64,000 nucleotides of DNA from Butyrivibrio sp. (lineage in GTDB: Bacteria; Bacillota; Clostridia; Lachnospirales; Lachnospiraceae). The first letter of the stretch is position 1. The number at the start of each line of letters is the position of its first letter. The stretch spans positions 19,896-83,895 of the forward strand of contig JAILJR010000010.1 in NCBI GenBank assembly GCA_024694565.1. The letters run 5' to 3'. Position numbers and translations under genes: made by a program. Positions 9,562-18,710 of this stretch are shown here, one piece after another. The notes below the pieces were generated by a model, which ran no database searches, was not told the origin of the DNA, and saw only the letters and a program-made list of their open reading frames with translations.

Positions 9562-9709
9562 GGAGCCGGCCGGTCATAATTTGCAAACACCTTGGGCACG
9601 CTTGCGCTCCTGCTCGCTGGCAGCGGTACTAAGCGAGCAAAGTACGCTCGCTAAGTGCCGGCCGCTCGCAAGGGCCACTTCGGTTGTTTGTAAATTATGA
9701 CCGGCCTCA
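9562..9709 (+). repeat. long palindromic intergenic element, copy B (divergent outer arms)
   Basis: A 148-bp inverted repeat inside the purine operon, between purE and purM. Outer arms pair through CCGGTCATAATTTGCAAAC. The core is GCAGCGGTACTAAG, stem CGAGC, loop AAAGTAC, stem GCTCG, then CTAAGTGCCGGC. Inner flank GGGCACGCTTGCGCTCC resembles the type 2 copies, but the outer arms match no other copy in the window. Confidence 0.9.
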
Positions 9710-9801
9710 GTCTCTGTGTTTCGCGAATTGACTACGCAAATTTGATTTGCGAGGTCGACTGTCAGCTAATACAGATAGTTTGGTTAGGTTAAACAGAATT
9801 T

Positions 9802-10302
9802 TTAATAGTTTTTATAGCCGACTTCCTGGAGCTTTTGATCCTTGGCTACTACTGCTTCTTTTAAGGATTTGGTGTAGTCCTTGAGTTTAGCCAGAAGGTC
9901 CGGATCGCTGGTTGCGAGGATCTTGGCTGCGAGGAGGGCTGCGTTGGCGCCGCCGTTGATGGCGACTGTTGCTACAGGGATGCCGGTGGGCATCTGAACT
10001 ATGCTGTAGAGCGAATCACGTCCTCCAAGAGAAGTTGTATGCATCGGGATTCCTATCACAGGCATCGGGAATATTGCTGCGCACATTCCCGGAAGGTGTG
10101 CTGCCATTCCTGCTCCGGCGATGATAACCTTGTAGCCCTTCTCCTCAGCACTTTTGGCATATTCAAAAAATTCATCGGGCTCTCTGTGTGCGGATATTAT
10201 CCTCATGTCGTAAGAGATTCCCAGCTTATCAAGGATATCTGCTGCCTTGCTCATAACGGGCATATCTGAATCGCTGCCCATCACTATTCCTACCTGTGCC
10301 AT
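9802..10302 (-). CDS. purE: 5-(carboxyamino)imidazole ribonucleotide mutase PurE
   Basis: Class I PurE converts N5-CAIR to CAIR in purine synthesis. The 166-aa protein has the signature GSDSDMPVM near the N-terminus, SAHREPDEF (about 40-48), AGAGMAAHLPGMCAA and PVIGIPM. The length is normal for a bacterial class I enzyme, which implies a PurK partner not found in this window. It is the first visible gene of purE-M-N-D-SH3. A promoter candidate lies about 110 bp upstream. Confidence 0.96.
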   Translation of the reverse strand: MAQVGIVMGSDSDMPVMSKAADILDKLGISYDMRIISAHREPDEFFEYAKSAEEKGYKVIIAGAGMAAHLPGMCAAIFPMPVIGIPMHTTSLGGRDSLYSIVQMPTGIPVATVAINGGANAALLAAKILATSDPDLLAKLKDYTKSLKEAVVAKDQKLQEVGYKNY

Positions 10303-10409
10303 TTTGAGGTTCTCCTTTGCTGTAGGTCTGTTTGATATAAGATCCGGACTTCGGAAAAATTAAGCTATGAAGCCCGCTGTTTAATCAAAAGCTACTATTT
10401 GACGTAGGT

Positions 10410-10438
10410 ATCATACCATAAATACAAGATGTTGTGCA
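10410..10438 (-). promoter_or_regulatory. candidate promoter for the purE operon
   Basis: On the minus strand, TATGAT (10410-10415) is preceded by 17 bases and a weak -35, TGCACA (10433-10438). I looked for a purine riboswitch in the roughly 110-base leader and saw no convincing three-way-junction core. Confidence 0.4.
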
Positions 10439-10498
10439 TATAATTTGTTACAAAAATTACAAAAAAATACATTAATTATATGTAGAAAAGATGCAAAG

Positions 10499-10532
10499 AT
10501 TTGAGGCCGGGCGATACCGCCCGGCCTCAAAT
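10499..10532 (-). terminator. strong hairpin, probable terminator of the pyrE-aminopeptidase operon
   Basis: A perfect 15-bp stem with GGCCGGGCG arms and a four-base loop, about 100 bp after the aminopeptidase stop. The minus-strand flank is only moderately T-rich (CTTTGCATCTTTTC), so it could be a weak terminator or a 3' stabilising hairpin. Confidence 0.6.
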
Positions 10533-10634
10533 TACGTTTAGCCGCTGACCATAATATACATAAGCTTATGGCTGCATCCATATCCCATCTTTGAATGCAT
10601 GACTCCCTGCTCTGCAAGGAGCCTGAATCCTTAT

Positions 10635-12731
10635 CTAATAGTCTCCATCGAGTGGCCTGTTGAGCTCCTCTGTGCCCGGAAGAACGAAACGTCCGTTTTC
10701 GATGATCTTCACGGATGAACCGTCGGGGCGGACTGCACGGATCAAACCGAGCTCGTCATAGGGAATGGTTATATCCGTGTGGCAGGAGAAGTACGCCTTG
10801 TCGGGATCTGTCTTTCTCCTGCAGGAGACCTCATTCTCCTTGGCGACAAGCATTTTGCCGTCAGGATTATAGGTTTTGTTGTCCTCCTCATAGGAATAGC
10901 AGGTGTCGCCAACCGCAAAATGAGGTCCGGTCTTCTCTGCAATGAGGATTGGAAGCTTTTCCTCAATTCCGTACTTTCTGGCCACAACATAGGCCAGCGT
11001 GTTGGTCCCAATTGCAAACTCTCCGATCGGGAGGGTGCTGTGATTGAACAGGATGTTGCTCTCTATGTACTTTCTGTTTTCCTCATCGGAATCAAAATTT
11101 GAACAGCTGTATTTTGTTATAAAGCCATCCTTAAACTGAAGCTCAAGATTTTTGAAAAAGAGCCCCTCAAGATAGACACCGGTGACATGAAGAGTTCCTT
11201 CCGTGCCAGTAAGCTTCGGCGATGTAAAGACCTCTCCAACCGGAATGTTTACATCGGCTACGCAGTTTTCGAAGTTGGACTGTTTTGACTTATCACGAAG
11301 CTCATGGAGCATAACCTTCATTTCTGTCCGGTTGTCTCCCATCCCCTTAACTTCGCAGTAAACCGCCTCGTCAAGAACATCAATGATCTTCTGCTGGATC
11401 GTCTGATAGAGCTGATAATCCAGGGTGTTTATCCTGACTATATCGTTGAAAACTTCCGAGAAGTGCTCTCCTATCTCCGGAACAGGGAAGGCGATGATGG
11501 TAAAGCTCCTCTCGCTGCCGATTATGTATTCGTTCTGGATAAGTGCCGCCTGAATCTTGTAGTCGCTTATCATCTTCTGCTGCTTTTTGTTAAAAGAAAG
11601 TGCGTCGCTGTTTGATATGGGAGCAAAGGGCTTTTCACCAAACACCTCCATGACAGCAGGACCGCCGTACAGCCGCGCCTTATCCTTGTACATCTCGCCT
11701 GCAGCCCTTACAGCTTCAAGCCGTCTTTCAAGCAGTGCCGCATCGAGGAAAAGAGCATCATCCTCCTTGTGGTCATAGTCAAACTGCTTATTGGGCACGG
11801 CTCCGTAGTAGCCTGACCTTCTGGCGCTTCCGCCCATGAAAAAGCCTGACATCACAGCTCTGAAAATTGTCGATTCAAGTCCTATGCTCTCAAGGTTTTG
11901 GACTGCTTTTTTTATGATCCTCTCAAAGCCAAGCTGATAGATTATTGACGCAGTCTTTTTGATTGAGATGTCCTTCCCCGTTGCTGCAAAACCAAGGCGG
12001 TAACCTTCAGTAAAGGTAAAGGCCATTTTATCAATCTCGCTCTCTGAAAGCGAATTCAAATGTCTTGCAGTCTCAAGCTCATTTTCAGTGATATACTCGC
12101 CGAATCTGTACAGGTACCTAGGGTCTGTCAGATCTGAATCAGTTATGATCCTTCTTGCAAAGCATTCGTCGGGATCAACCATCGCTCCAAATCTCATGCA
12201 CCGCTCTTCCTCAGCATAGTCACTGTAGAACCAGTACATGACCTTCCTTACATCCTCGTACCTTGGAAGCTTTTCCCCTGACGATAAAAAAAGACCATAG
12301 ATTTCCAAAAAGAGCTCCATCCGGATAACCATTTCCTTCAGCTGAAGTTCAAATACATTTGGAATCATAGATCTCATTTCAAAATAAAGAGAAGACAACA
12401 GCTTCCCATAGTCTTTTCCAAGTCTTTTGACTGCTACAGTAGGGTTCCCGTAGCTTCTGTCATAATTTGGAGGCAGTATATCCTCATAAAGACGCCTGTT
12501 TCTCTCCTGAAGATCAATGAGACTGTCCTTGTCACATCCGCCGCCAAGAACCCATTCATAGGTTTCCTTCATCATCAAAAGAAACCGGGCCACACTCTTA
12601 AAGTACCGGTCTGTCTCTGCATCATAAAGCTGTTCATCAGCGATGAGTACAATCCTCTCTGTAGCTAGCCCGAATCGTGCCTTATAAACCTCTGACCCCG
12701 ATTCAAATTCGTAAATCAAATCTTCATTCAT
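10635..12731 (-). CDS. M29-like metallo-aminopeptidase with long N-terminal extension
   Basis: The C-terminal half matches the M29 (AmpS/PepS, thermophilic) aminopeptidase pattern. It has the VGEVFTSPKLTGTEG metal-ligand segment at about 498-512, then LPIGEFAIGTNTLAYVVARK and EKTGPHFAVGDTC, followed by HTDI near the end. These contain the conserved Glu and His residues that bind two divalent metals. The family is usually about 370-410 aa; this protein is 698 aa, with an extra N-terminal region of roughly 280-300 residues that I cannot assign and that is predicted soluble. It probably removes N-terminal residues from cytoplasmic peptides. It follows the DUF6142-like gene by 37 bp and ends the pyrE operon. 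Confidence 0.85.
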   Translation of the reverse strand: MNEDLIYEFESGSEVYKARFGLATERIVLIADEQLYDAETDRYFKSVARFLLMMKETYEWVLGGGCDKDSLIDLQERNRRLYEDILPPNYDRSYGNPTVAVKRLGKDYGKLLSSLYFEMRSMIPNVFELQLKEMVIRMELFLEIYGLFLSSGEKLPRYEDVRKVMYWFYSDYAEEERCMRFGAMVDPDECFARRIITDSDLTDPRYLYRFGEYITENELETARHLNSLSESEIDKMAFTFTEGYRLGFAATGKDISIKKTASIIYQLGFERIIKKAVQNLESIGLESTIFRAVMSGFFMGGSARRSGYYGAVPNKQFDYDHKEDDALFLDAALLERRLEAVRAAGEMYKDKARLYGGPAVMEVFGEKPFAPISNSDALSFNKKQQKMISDYKIQAALIQNEYIIGSERSFTIIAFPVPEIGEHFSEVFNDIVRINTLDYQLYQTIQQKIIDVLDEAVYCEVKGMGDNRTEMKVMLHELRDKSKQSNFENCVADVNIPVGEVFTSPKLTGTEGTLHVTGVYLEGLFFKNLELQFKDGFITKYSCSNFDSDEENRKYIESNILFNHSTLPIGEFAIGTNTLAYVVARKYGIEEKLPILIAEKTGPHFAVGDTCYSYEEDNKTYNPDGKMLVAKENEVSCRRKTDPDKAYFSCHTDITIPYDELGLIRAVRPDGSSVKIIENGRFVLPGTEELNRPLDGDY

Positions 12732-12768
12732 TTTTTAATCCTTCCGGAGATATATTTGAGTAACATCA

Positions 12769-13110
12769 TTATATAAATCCCATTACAAGTACAAAAACAA
12801 CAAAAACAATGGCAATAAGATTTAGTATTATTCCTAAATTTGGAAACAGCTTGAAAATATCACGTTCAAGTCTTGACATTATTCCAAGGATAAAGCCCGC
12901 TACAGAAAAAATGGCCGCAAGCAAGGCAGCTGCGGCGTAACGTGGCTGTGCCTGCCCTCCGTCCCTGTAGGTAAAAAAGACAGCTGCAAGCAGGGTCCCG
13001 ACAGACAGACATCCGAGAATTGTAGACATTACGCCCTTCTCAGGATGTCTGTTGTCAGTGAACATATAGCGGTCTCTGACCGGTTCAAATTTTTTAATCT
13101 TAAAACTCAT
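12769..13110 (-). CDS. DUF6142-like small membrane protein, 113 aa
   Basis: A 113-aa protein with a short charged N-terminus (MSFKIKKFEPVRDRYMF) and three hydrophobic helices at about 29-47, 57-77 and 88-112. The layout and sequence style fit the DUF6142 membrane family of Clostridia; I name it from memory, without a search. It starts three bases after the stop of a 50-aa membrane peptide and precedes the aminopeptidase, within the pyrE operon. No biochemical role is known. Confidence 0.75.
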   Translation of the reverse strand: MSFKIKKFEPVRDRYMFTDNRHPEKGVMSTILGCLSVGTLLAAVFFTYRDGGQAQPRYAAAALLAAIFSVAGFILGIMSRLERDIFKLFPNLGIILNLIAIVFVVFVLVMGFI

Positions 13111-13112
13111 TA

Positions 13113-13265
13113 TTAAATGATCATCCCCTTGCGGCTTGCAAGAAGCTTTCCACCGTTTACTATAAGCATCACACCTGCGGAAACTCCGATAACGATAGAA
13201 ATCACTCCTATTGCAATATTACATGCAGCTGCTCCGCCTAAAAATTTGTAAGTCTTCTCCTGCAT
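13113..13265 (-). CDS. 50-aa small membrane peptide gene
   Basis: A 50-codon frame, MQEKTYKFLGGAAACNIAIG onward, with a single hydrophobic helix (about 13-38) and a basic C-terminus (KLLASRKGMII). GGAGG lies nine bases before the ATG at 13265. Its stop is followed after two bases by the ATG of the DUF6142-like gene, so translational coupling is likely. It sits 54 bp after pyrE in the same direction. It is short enough to be missed by automatic annotation. Function unknown. Confidence 0.72.
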   Translation of the reverse strand: MQEKTYKFLGGAAACNIAIGVISIVIGVSAGVMLIVNGGKLLASRKGMII

Positions 13266-13319
13266 CGTAAGTCCTCCATGATTGTATCAGGCAATATAAG
13301 ATATTATTTCGGTCCGTAA

Positions 13320-14003
13320 TTAAGCCTTTTTTGCGCCGTACTCAGCGTAGTATGCGTCGATTGATTTCTTAATATCCTTGGTAAGAAGAATCTCACCGTC
13401 TATTGGTCTGTTATAAAGATATGAGACAACATCATCCATTGTAACGATGGAATGTGCCGAGAATCCGTACCTCTCTCTGATCTCGTCAAGGGCGCTCATA
13501 TCTGAGTCCTGTCCCTTCTCCTGTCTGTTTAGAGACACCATGAGTCCCACAATGTCGCAGTCGGCCTGTGCCTGAATGATGGGCACGGTCTCCTCGATGG
13601 ACTTGCCGGAGGTGGTCACATCCTCAATGATCAGGACTCTGTCGCTGTCACGGAGCTTGGAGCCAAGAAGAATTCCCTTGTCGCCATGATCCTTGATCTC
13701 TTTTCTGTTTGAACAGTACCTTATCTCTCTGCCATAGAGCTCACTGATTGCAACACTTGTAACTACTGCAAGCGGAATGCCCTTGTAAGCAGGTCCGAAT
13801 AATACGTCAAATTCCAGTCCAAAGGTATCATGAATAGCCCTTGCATAATAATTGCCCAGTTTCCTTAGCTGTGATCCTGTCACATAGGCTCCTGCATTCA
13901 TGAAAAATGGAGACTTGCGTCCACTCTTCAATGTGAACTCGCCAAACTTGAGCACATTGCTGTCTACCATAAACTCTATGAATTCTTCCTTGTACCTTTC
14001 CAT
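13320..14003 (-). CDS. pyrE: orotate phosphoribosyltransferase PyrE
   Basis: PyrE makes orotidine monophosphate from orotate and PRPP, step five of pyrimidine synthesis. The 227-aa protein has the PRPP-binding motif VLIIEDVTTSGKSI near the middle, KSPFFMNAGAYVTG at the N-terminus and FGPAYKGIPLA. It is slightly longer than the usual 200-215 aa through its C-terminus. It is the first gene of an operon with a small peptide gene, a DUF6142-like gene and an aminopeptidase. No pyrimidine attenuator is evident in the short leader. No other pyr gene is in the window. Confidence 0.96.
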   Translation of the reverse strand: MERYKEEFIEFMVDSNVLKFGEFTLKSGRKSPFFMNAGAYVTGSQLRKLGNYYARAIHDTFGLEFDVLFGPAYKGIPLAVVTSVAISELYGREIRYCSNRKEIKDHGDKGILLGSKLRDSDRVLIIEDVTTSGKSIEETVPIIQAQADCDIVGLMVSLNRQEKGQDSDMSALDEIRERYGFSAHSIVTMDDVVSYLYNRPIDGEILLTKDIKKSIDAYYAEYGAKKA

Positions 14004-14065
14004 TACTTCTAAGCTCCTTTATTTGTCTAAGGTTTCATGCCCTTCCCGGCAATCTTACATAGATT

Positions 14066-14094
14066 ATAATACCATGTACTGATTTATGCATCAA
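14066..14094 (-). promoter_or_regulatory. promoter for pyrE
   Basis: Minus strand: -35 TTGATG (14089-14094), 17-base spacer, -10 TATTAT (14066-14071) with extended TGG; a shifted TATAAT overlaps. It abuts the palindromic element that starts at 14101. Confidence 0.6.
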
Positions 14095-14100
14095 AAAAAT

Positions 14101-14320
14101 ATTAATGAGTTGTCCGACAAAAGTTCGCCAGGCCGGCTCCGGCTGTGCATATTGCACAATAGGCTGAGATGCCCTATGAGCTCGTCGGTACTTAGGCACC
14201 GTATTTTGGTGCCTTAGTACCGCTACGAAGCGAAAGGAGCGAAAGCGTGCCCGAAGTGATTGTACAATATGCACAGTCGGGGCCGGACTGGTGAGCTTTT
14301 GTCAGACGATTCATATTAAT
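14101..14320 (-). repeat. long palindromic intergenic element, copy C (type 2 arms)
   Basis: A 220-bp inverted repeat. The outermost bases are ATTAAT on both sides, then GACAAAAG and GGCTGTGCATATTG arms. Read on the minus strand, the core is GTAGCGGTACTAAG, stem GCACC, loop AAAATAC, stem GGTGC, then CTAAGTACCGACG. It fills the gap between the broken MscS-type gene's 3' end and the pyrE promoter. A frame crossing it encodes only palindrome-derived peptide. Confidence 0.93.
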
Positions 14321-14322
14321 AG

Positions 14323-16914
14323 TCAGTTCATGGAAATTCCATTGTTGTCAAAGAGAAGCTTGATTTCACGGCGTAACGCTTTTGAAGCCTTCCTCCGCTT
14401 GGCTGGAACCGTAAAGAGGCTGATGCTCAGCTTTAAGTTGAAGTCATCGATTGCGCTGACGCCTGTGTATTTTGGTGCTTTGACAAGTCCCGGAATTCTG
14501 TCTTTCATAAGGGGCAGCTCTGTTTTCAGAAGACTTTCTACCTTCTTAAAGTCTGCATTAAATGAGAGCGGTATCTTGACTGACTCAAGAGCCACTTCTC
14601 CTCCGCCGTTGATGATATCCCTGATATTTGAATTACTGAAGATCTTGGTGTCAACTCCGAACTTGGCAAGTCCGATATACAGGAAAAGAATGGCACAGCC
14701 ATATTTTAAAGCGTTGCGCAAAAGAAGAAGGATCGTCTCGTACTGCAGGTCTGAAACCTTGGCAAGGCGATACAATATCTGATTGACAATCTCCTGGTAA
14801 AAATACAGAACGCAGATCAGGAAAAGACAATATGAAACAGAAAACATATTAACGCCCTTTTCCCAGTTTCCGCCCAATATGTAAGCAAAGCCGTCTATTT
14901 CATTGGCCTTTGCTCCAATCGCTGCCGCAGTGCTTCCATATATTACGAGAATTGCCGAAAGCACGAATAAGATCCAGTAAACAATTTTCCATGTGCGCAT
15001 TTCAGGTGTCTGCTTATCCTTGGGAATTGAACTCTGAGGCTTCCAGCGGTTTTCAAAGCCGCTCTTATCCTGGACCTCAATTACGCTGGTGATCCTGCCC
15101 AAAAAGCTTTCTTCATCAACTTCTTCATTTTCCGTACCCTTCGCTTTTACAGCTTCAGGCACTGCTTTCCCTGCCTCTTTAGCCTTTTCTGATTCCTCAA
15201 GCACCGTCCTGTAAGCAGGTACAGCAACAGCGTAGAACAGAATATACGCAACTATGCTGCACAGCATTATCCTTATCGCAATTAGTAATGCAGTGAAATT
15301 ATCACTATCCCTGCAAAGAGGAATAAGATAAAGGTCTTCTGTCTCACTGACTCCAACGTAATACGTGACTCCGTTCAGAGTGGCGGCGCCGTTATAGCCG
15401 CCCTTTATAGCCCTGATGTCGCCCCCGAGTTCCTCGACACTGCTGTTTACAAATCCGAGGCCCGTTGTTGCCGCAATTGTCATATCGCTCTTGTTTATGG
15501 CAATGGCATAATCCGGAAGTCCGATTACCAGTACATCCAGAACCGCCTGTATATCAATCGGTTCAAGGAGCCTTTCCCTGAGAGCCGGATCAATGGCAAT
15601 CTGAACAAAGCCATCTGCAAGATCATTCTCATCACGGATGCTCACACCTATATACTGCCTGTACTCTCCGCTGGACTCATCCTTTTGCGGTTTCTGGATT
15701 ATGTAGTCTCTGCCATCAAGAAGTGGTCTGAAGGCGTAGGACTGATCCTCGGGATCATCACTTATTTCAAAATGGTCATAGGGAGAGTTTGTGACCAGAA
15801 CCTTTCCGTTTTTATCAAAGACATAGATGTACTGGACATCAAGCTCCTTTGAATACTCTGCAAGATCCTTCCTTGTAAGGTTTTCTTTTCCCTTACCCTG
15901 GACCAGCTTTGAAGCGAGCCTGCACTGTTCAAGATACTGCTTATCAAGCCATGCAGATAACACCTTGCTGTAGCTTCTGTAGGTATTCAGAGTCTCAACT
16001 GCAACCTGGGCGTGCTTGTTCATAGTAACAAGATCGCTGGTCATTGTTGTCATCGTCTGATAATACCAGGTGATCAGAAACAGCACTACCACACCGATAA
16101 CAGAGTAGGACAAAAGTTTATTTGCAAAAATCTTATGCGCTTCCTTGTGATACTCCAGAGCAAATCCGATATAGCAGACAAGTACCCATCCGATGCAGAA
16201 GAAAATCAGGGTTGAAATCAGGCAGCTGGAGGTCACAAAATAGATTACATCCCGCAGCGACACGCCGCACAGAATGCAGGTATCCTTATACAAAAATGCA
16301 GTACCGATCAATCCCTGATCAAGAGGGCTTACTCTGTTTTCGGGATCTTCGTTTCTTCCTAATATAGTTGCAGGGATAAAGTAAATATAATCATCTGAAA
16401 TGTCAGACTCTTTGATATTTCCTTTAAGCTCCTCCAGATCGGGGAGATTTATTTTTTTCGCAGCCTCCCCCAGGATTCTGAGCCTCTTTCCTACGCAGCG
16501 CTCATCGGGATGGGCCAGAATAGTGAGGTCGTCCTTTGACACAACCATGACATGTCCGTTTCTTCCGACACGAAGCCTGGTTATCCTGTTCATCCAGGAA
16601 AGCGTCTTATCAATGACACTTTCTACGTCTTCACTCTTATCGTCCGCAGCAGCCTTTAATTCCTCCGGATTGTTCTTGTAGACAGTCTGGCGGCTTTTTT
16701 CAAGATTTTCACTGATCTGTCTTATGGCATTTTCATTTTCCTCAAGCTGCGGAAGAATCTTTGACACCTGGATGATGGCCCGGTTCACCTGCGGTACCAG
16801 CCGTGACTCAAAATTCCAAAGATAAAAGAACTATGACAGGCACAAAAAAAATGCCGTAAAAACAGCAAGTATTGTATATAATATCGTTTTGGTACGTATG
16901 ATTGTGTTTTTCAT
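14323..16914 (-). pseudogene. Cache-sensor/MscS-type membrane protein, broken by an amber codon and a pore deletion
   Basis: From ATG at 16914 (ribosome site GGGGGTGG) the frame reads a signal/TM segment starting MKNTIIRTKTILYTILAVF. It then hits TAG at 16833-16831 and continues in the same frame as FFYLWNFESRL and about 835 more residues. The rest has TM helices around an extracellular Cache-like sensor region, more TM helices, and an MscS-type C-terminus (LLLLRNALKY, FGVDTK, then IFSNSNIRDII and REIKLLFD). Between FGVDTK and IFSNSN the MscS pore helix TM3 and beta domain, normally about 60-70 residues, are missing. A GTG at 16788 could allow a shorter product, but without its first helix. 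I judge it a pseudogene; a residual sensor protein cannot be excluded. Confidence 0.78.
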
Positions 16915-16971
16915 TCCACCCCCTGCAGTGAATTGCAGCCTTCATCCGGAGATGAAGGCCCGCCCTGCTTT

Positions 16972-18705
16972 CTATCGTTTGCGCTTATGTTTTCTTCTGG
17001 CTAAGATCTTGAGCCCGATATTCCTTATCACGAGAAATGCTGTTGTTACCATGGCAAAAGAAAAGCCAATTGCACCAAGGATGGGAATTCCAAAAAACCT
17101 TGGTTCCATCTGTGTCATGCACATGACACTGGAGGAAATGAGAAGTGCGGCAATTCCAAGACCGATAACGATGTTCCTTATAGAAGCATAGATGAGCTCT
17201 CCGAATTCCTTGGAGGCATTCAGCGTCAGATTTACCTTGCTCTGTCCGGCCAGGTACTCGTGCATGGCCTGGGCCGCAAGTGAAGGCAGCTCAATGCTGT
17301 TATCTGCAGCTCTGTACAAAGCACGGCCATATTTCATCATCTCTTCACGGATATCAATATTCTCAAGAAATTCATCAGTCACCCTGGCTGATGCAATCTG
17401 GAGCATATTGATCTCGGGACTTATTGTCGCCAGCACTCCCTGGACATGGGAAAGACCTCTTGCAAGAAGGGTCATTCCGTGAGGAAATGCTATGCCATTG
17501 TCCTTCATTATATCCATCAGCGTCTGCAGGGCACCCGCAAGGTCAAGACTTCCAAAGGACACTGAACCATACTGATCAATGAACGCCTTTATTGCAGCAT
17601 AGAGTCTGTCCCTGTCAGGTGTTCCGTTCACCTGCCCTATATCGATGACCGCATTGGTGACTGCCTGAATGTCATGCAGGGCTATTCCCTGAACGCCCCT
17701 TACCATGATGCGCCTGTCCCTCTCAGAGAGCCGTCCCATCATTCCCATGTCGATCCAGATTATCTTGCCATCCCGTATCCTGACGTTCCCGGGGTGTGGG
17801 TCTGCATGGAAGAAGCCGTCATTCATGACCTGCTTGATGAAATTGTTTACAAACTTCTCTCCTATCTCATCAAGGTCATACCCATGGGTGGTGAGGTATT
17901 CCACATCATCTATGGCGCAGCCGTCAATATACTCCATGACAAGTACCTTGTCAGTGGAATACTCCGTAAACATCTTTGGGCAGCCCACATAGTTGATGCC
18001 GGCATTTTTCCTGGTAAAGTCTGCAATATTGCAGGCCTCGGTAAAAAAGTCCATCTCCTCCTTGGCCACATCCCACATCTCATCCAATACCATGTTGAGG
18101 TCGACGATATTCTTGAGGTCACCGACGGGAGGCATCAGCCTTACGACCTTGTGAAGCAGGCTGATATCGCGGCTCATTATCTCATAGACACCCCTGCGCT
18201 GAACCTTTATTATGACATCTTCGATTCCGTCTTCAGAGGAGACATTCTTAAGACGCGCCCTGTGAACCTGTGCTATGGAGGCTGAACCAAGCGGCTTTTC
18301 ATCTATCCACTCATAAATATCCGTGTAGGGACAGCCGTAGGATTCCTCCAGCACCTGTATCATCTCATCGAAGGGCATCGGAGGAACATCATAATTGAGC
18401 TTGGCAAGCTCATCACAATAGCGCTTGGGCAAAATATCCGAATGCATGGACATGAGCTGACCTATCTTTATATAAGTAGGTCCCAGCTCCTCCAGTATGA
18501 TGCGCATCTTCTCGGGGGATATCCCGCGTGTTATTTTGTTTTTGGAAAGGACAGCCCTGATCTCTCTGAATCTGGTGCTGTCCTCTGCACTTCTTTCTCT
18601 ATCGGTCTTACTCTCAGAGGCTTTGTTCTTTTCCGCTTCTGCCTTGTCAGCCTGTGCGTCGGCAAACTTCCTCATCGTTTTGACCATTTTTGATAAATCA
18701 GCCAT
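16972..18705 (-). CDS. AarF/UbiB (ABC1) family atypical kinase
   Basis: A 577-aa UbiB/AarF-family protein-kinase-like ATPase. Its family signature KxGQ is present as YIKIGQLMSMHSDILP (about 76-91), followed by the Ala-rich loop GSASIAQVHRARL (about 140-152), FHADPHPGN (catalytic region) and WIDMGMMGRL in place of the canonical DFG. Two transmembrane helices lie near the C-terminus before a basic tail (ARRKHKRKR). The family supports isoprenoid lipid (quinone) metabolism or membrane lipid homeostasis; the substrate here is unknown. It begins five bases after a phasin-like gene, and both are probably expressed together. This pairing with a small phasin-like protein is seen in other Firmicutes, from memory. 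Confidence 0.92.
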   Translation of the reverse strand: MADLSKMVKTMRKFADAQADKAEAEKNKASESKTDRERSAEDSTRFREIRAVLSKNKITRGISPEKMRIILEELGPTYIKIGQLMSMHSDILPKRYCDELAKLNYDVPPMPFDEMIQVLEESYGCPYTDIYEWIDEKPLGSASIAQVHRARLKNVSSEDGIEDVIIKVQRRGVYEIMSRDISLLHKVVRLMPPVGDLKNIVDLNMVLDEMWDVAKEEMDFFTEACNIADFTRKNAGINYVGCPKMFTEYSTDKVLVMEYIDGCAIDDVEYLTTHGYDLDEIGEKFVNNFIKQVMNDGFFHADPHPGNVRIRDGKIIWIDMGMMGRLSERDRRIMVRGVQGIALHDIQAVTNAVIDIGQVNGTPDRDRLYAAIKAFIDQYGSVSFGSLDLAGALQTLMDIMKDNGIAFPHGMTLLARGLSHVQGVLATISPEINMLQIASARVTDEFLENIDIREEMMKYGRALYRAADNSIELPSLAAQAMHEYLAGQSKVNLTLNASKEFGELIYASIRNIVIGLGIAALLISSSVMCMTQMEPRFFGIPILGAIGFSFAMVTTAFLVIRNIGLKILARRKHKRKR

Positions 18706-18710
18706 TCAGA

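Noticed and set aside
10303..10434. Purine riboswitch in the purE leader
   Set aside because: I could not find the conserved loop sequences or a matching terminator; only an ordinary promoter-like element is seen.
16831..16833. TAG read as pyrrolysine or another amino acid
   Set aside because: The codon sits in a signal/TM helix, not an active site, and no suppressor or Pyl gene is seen; a second independent lesion in the same gene fits decay better.
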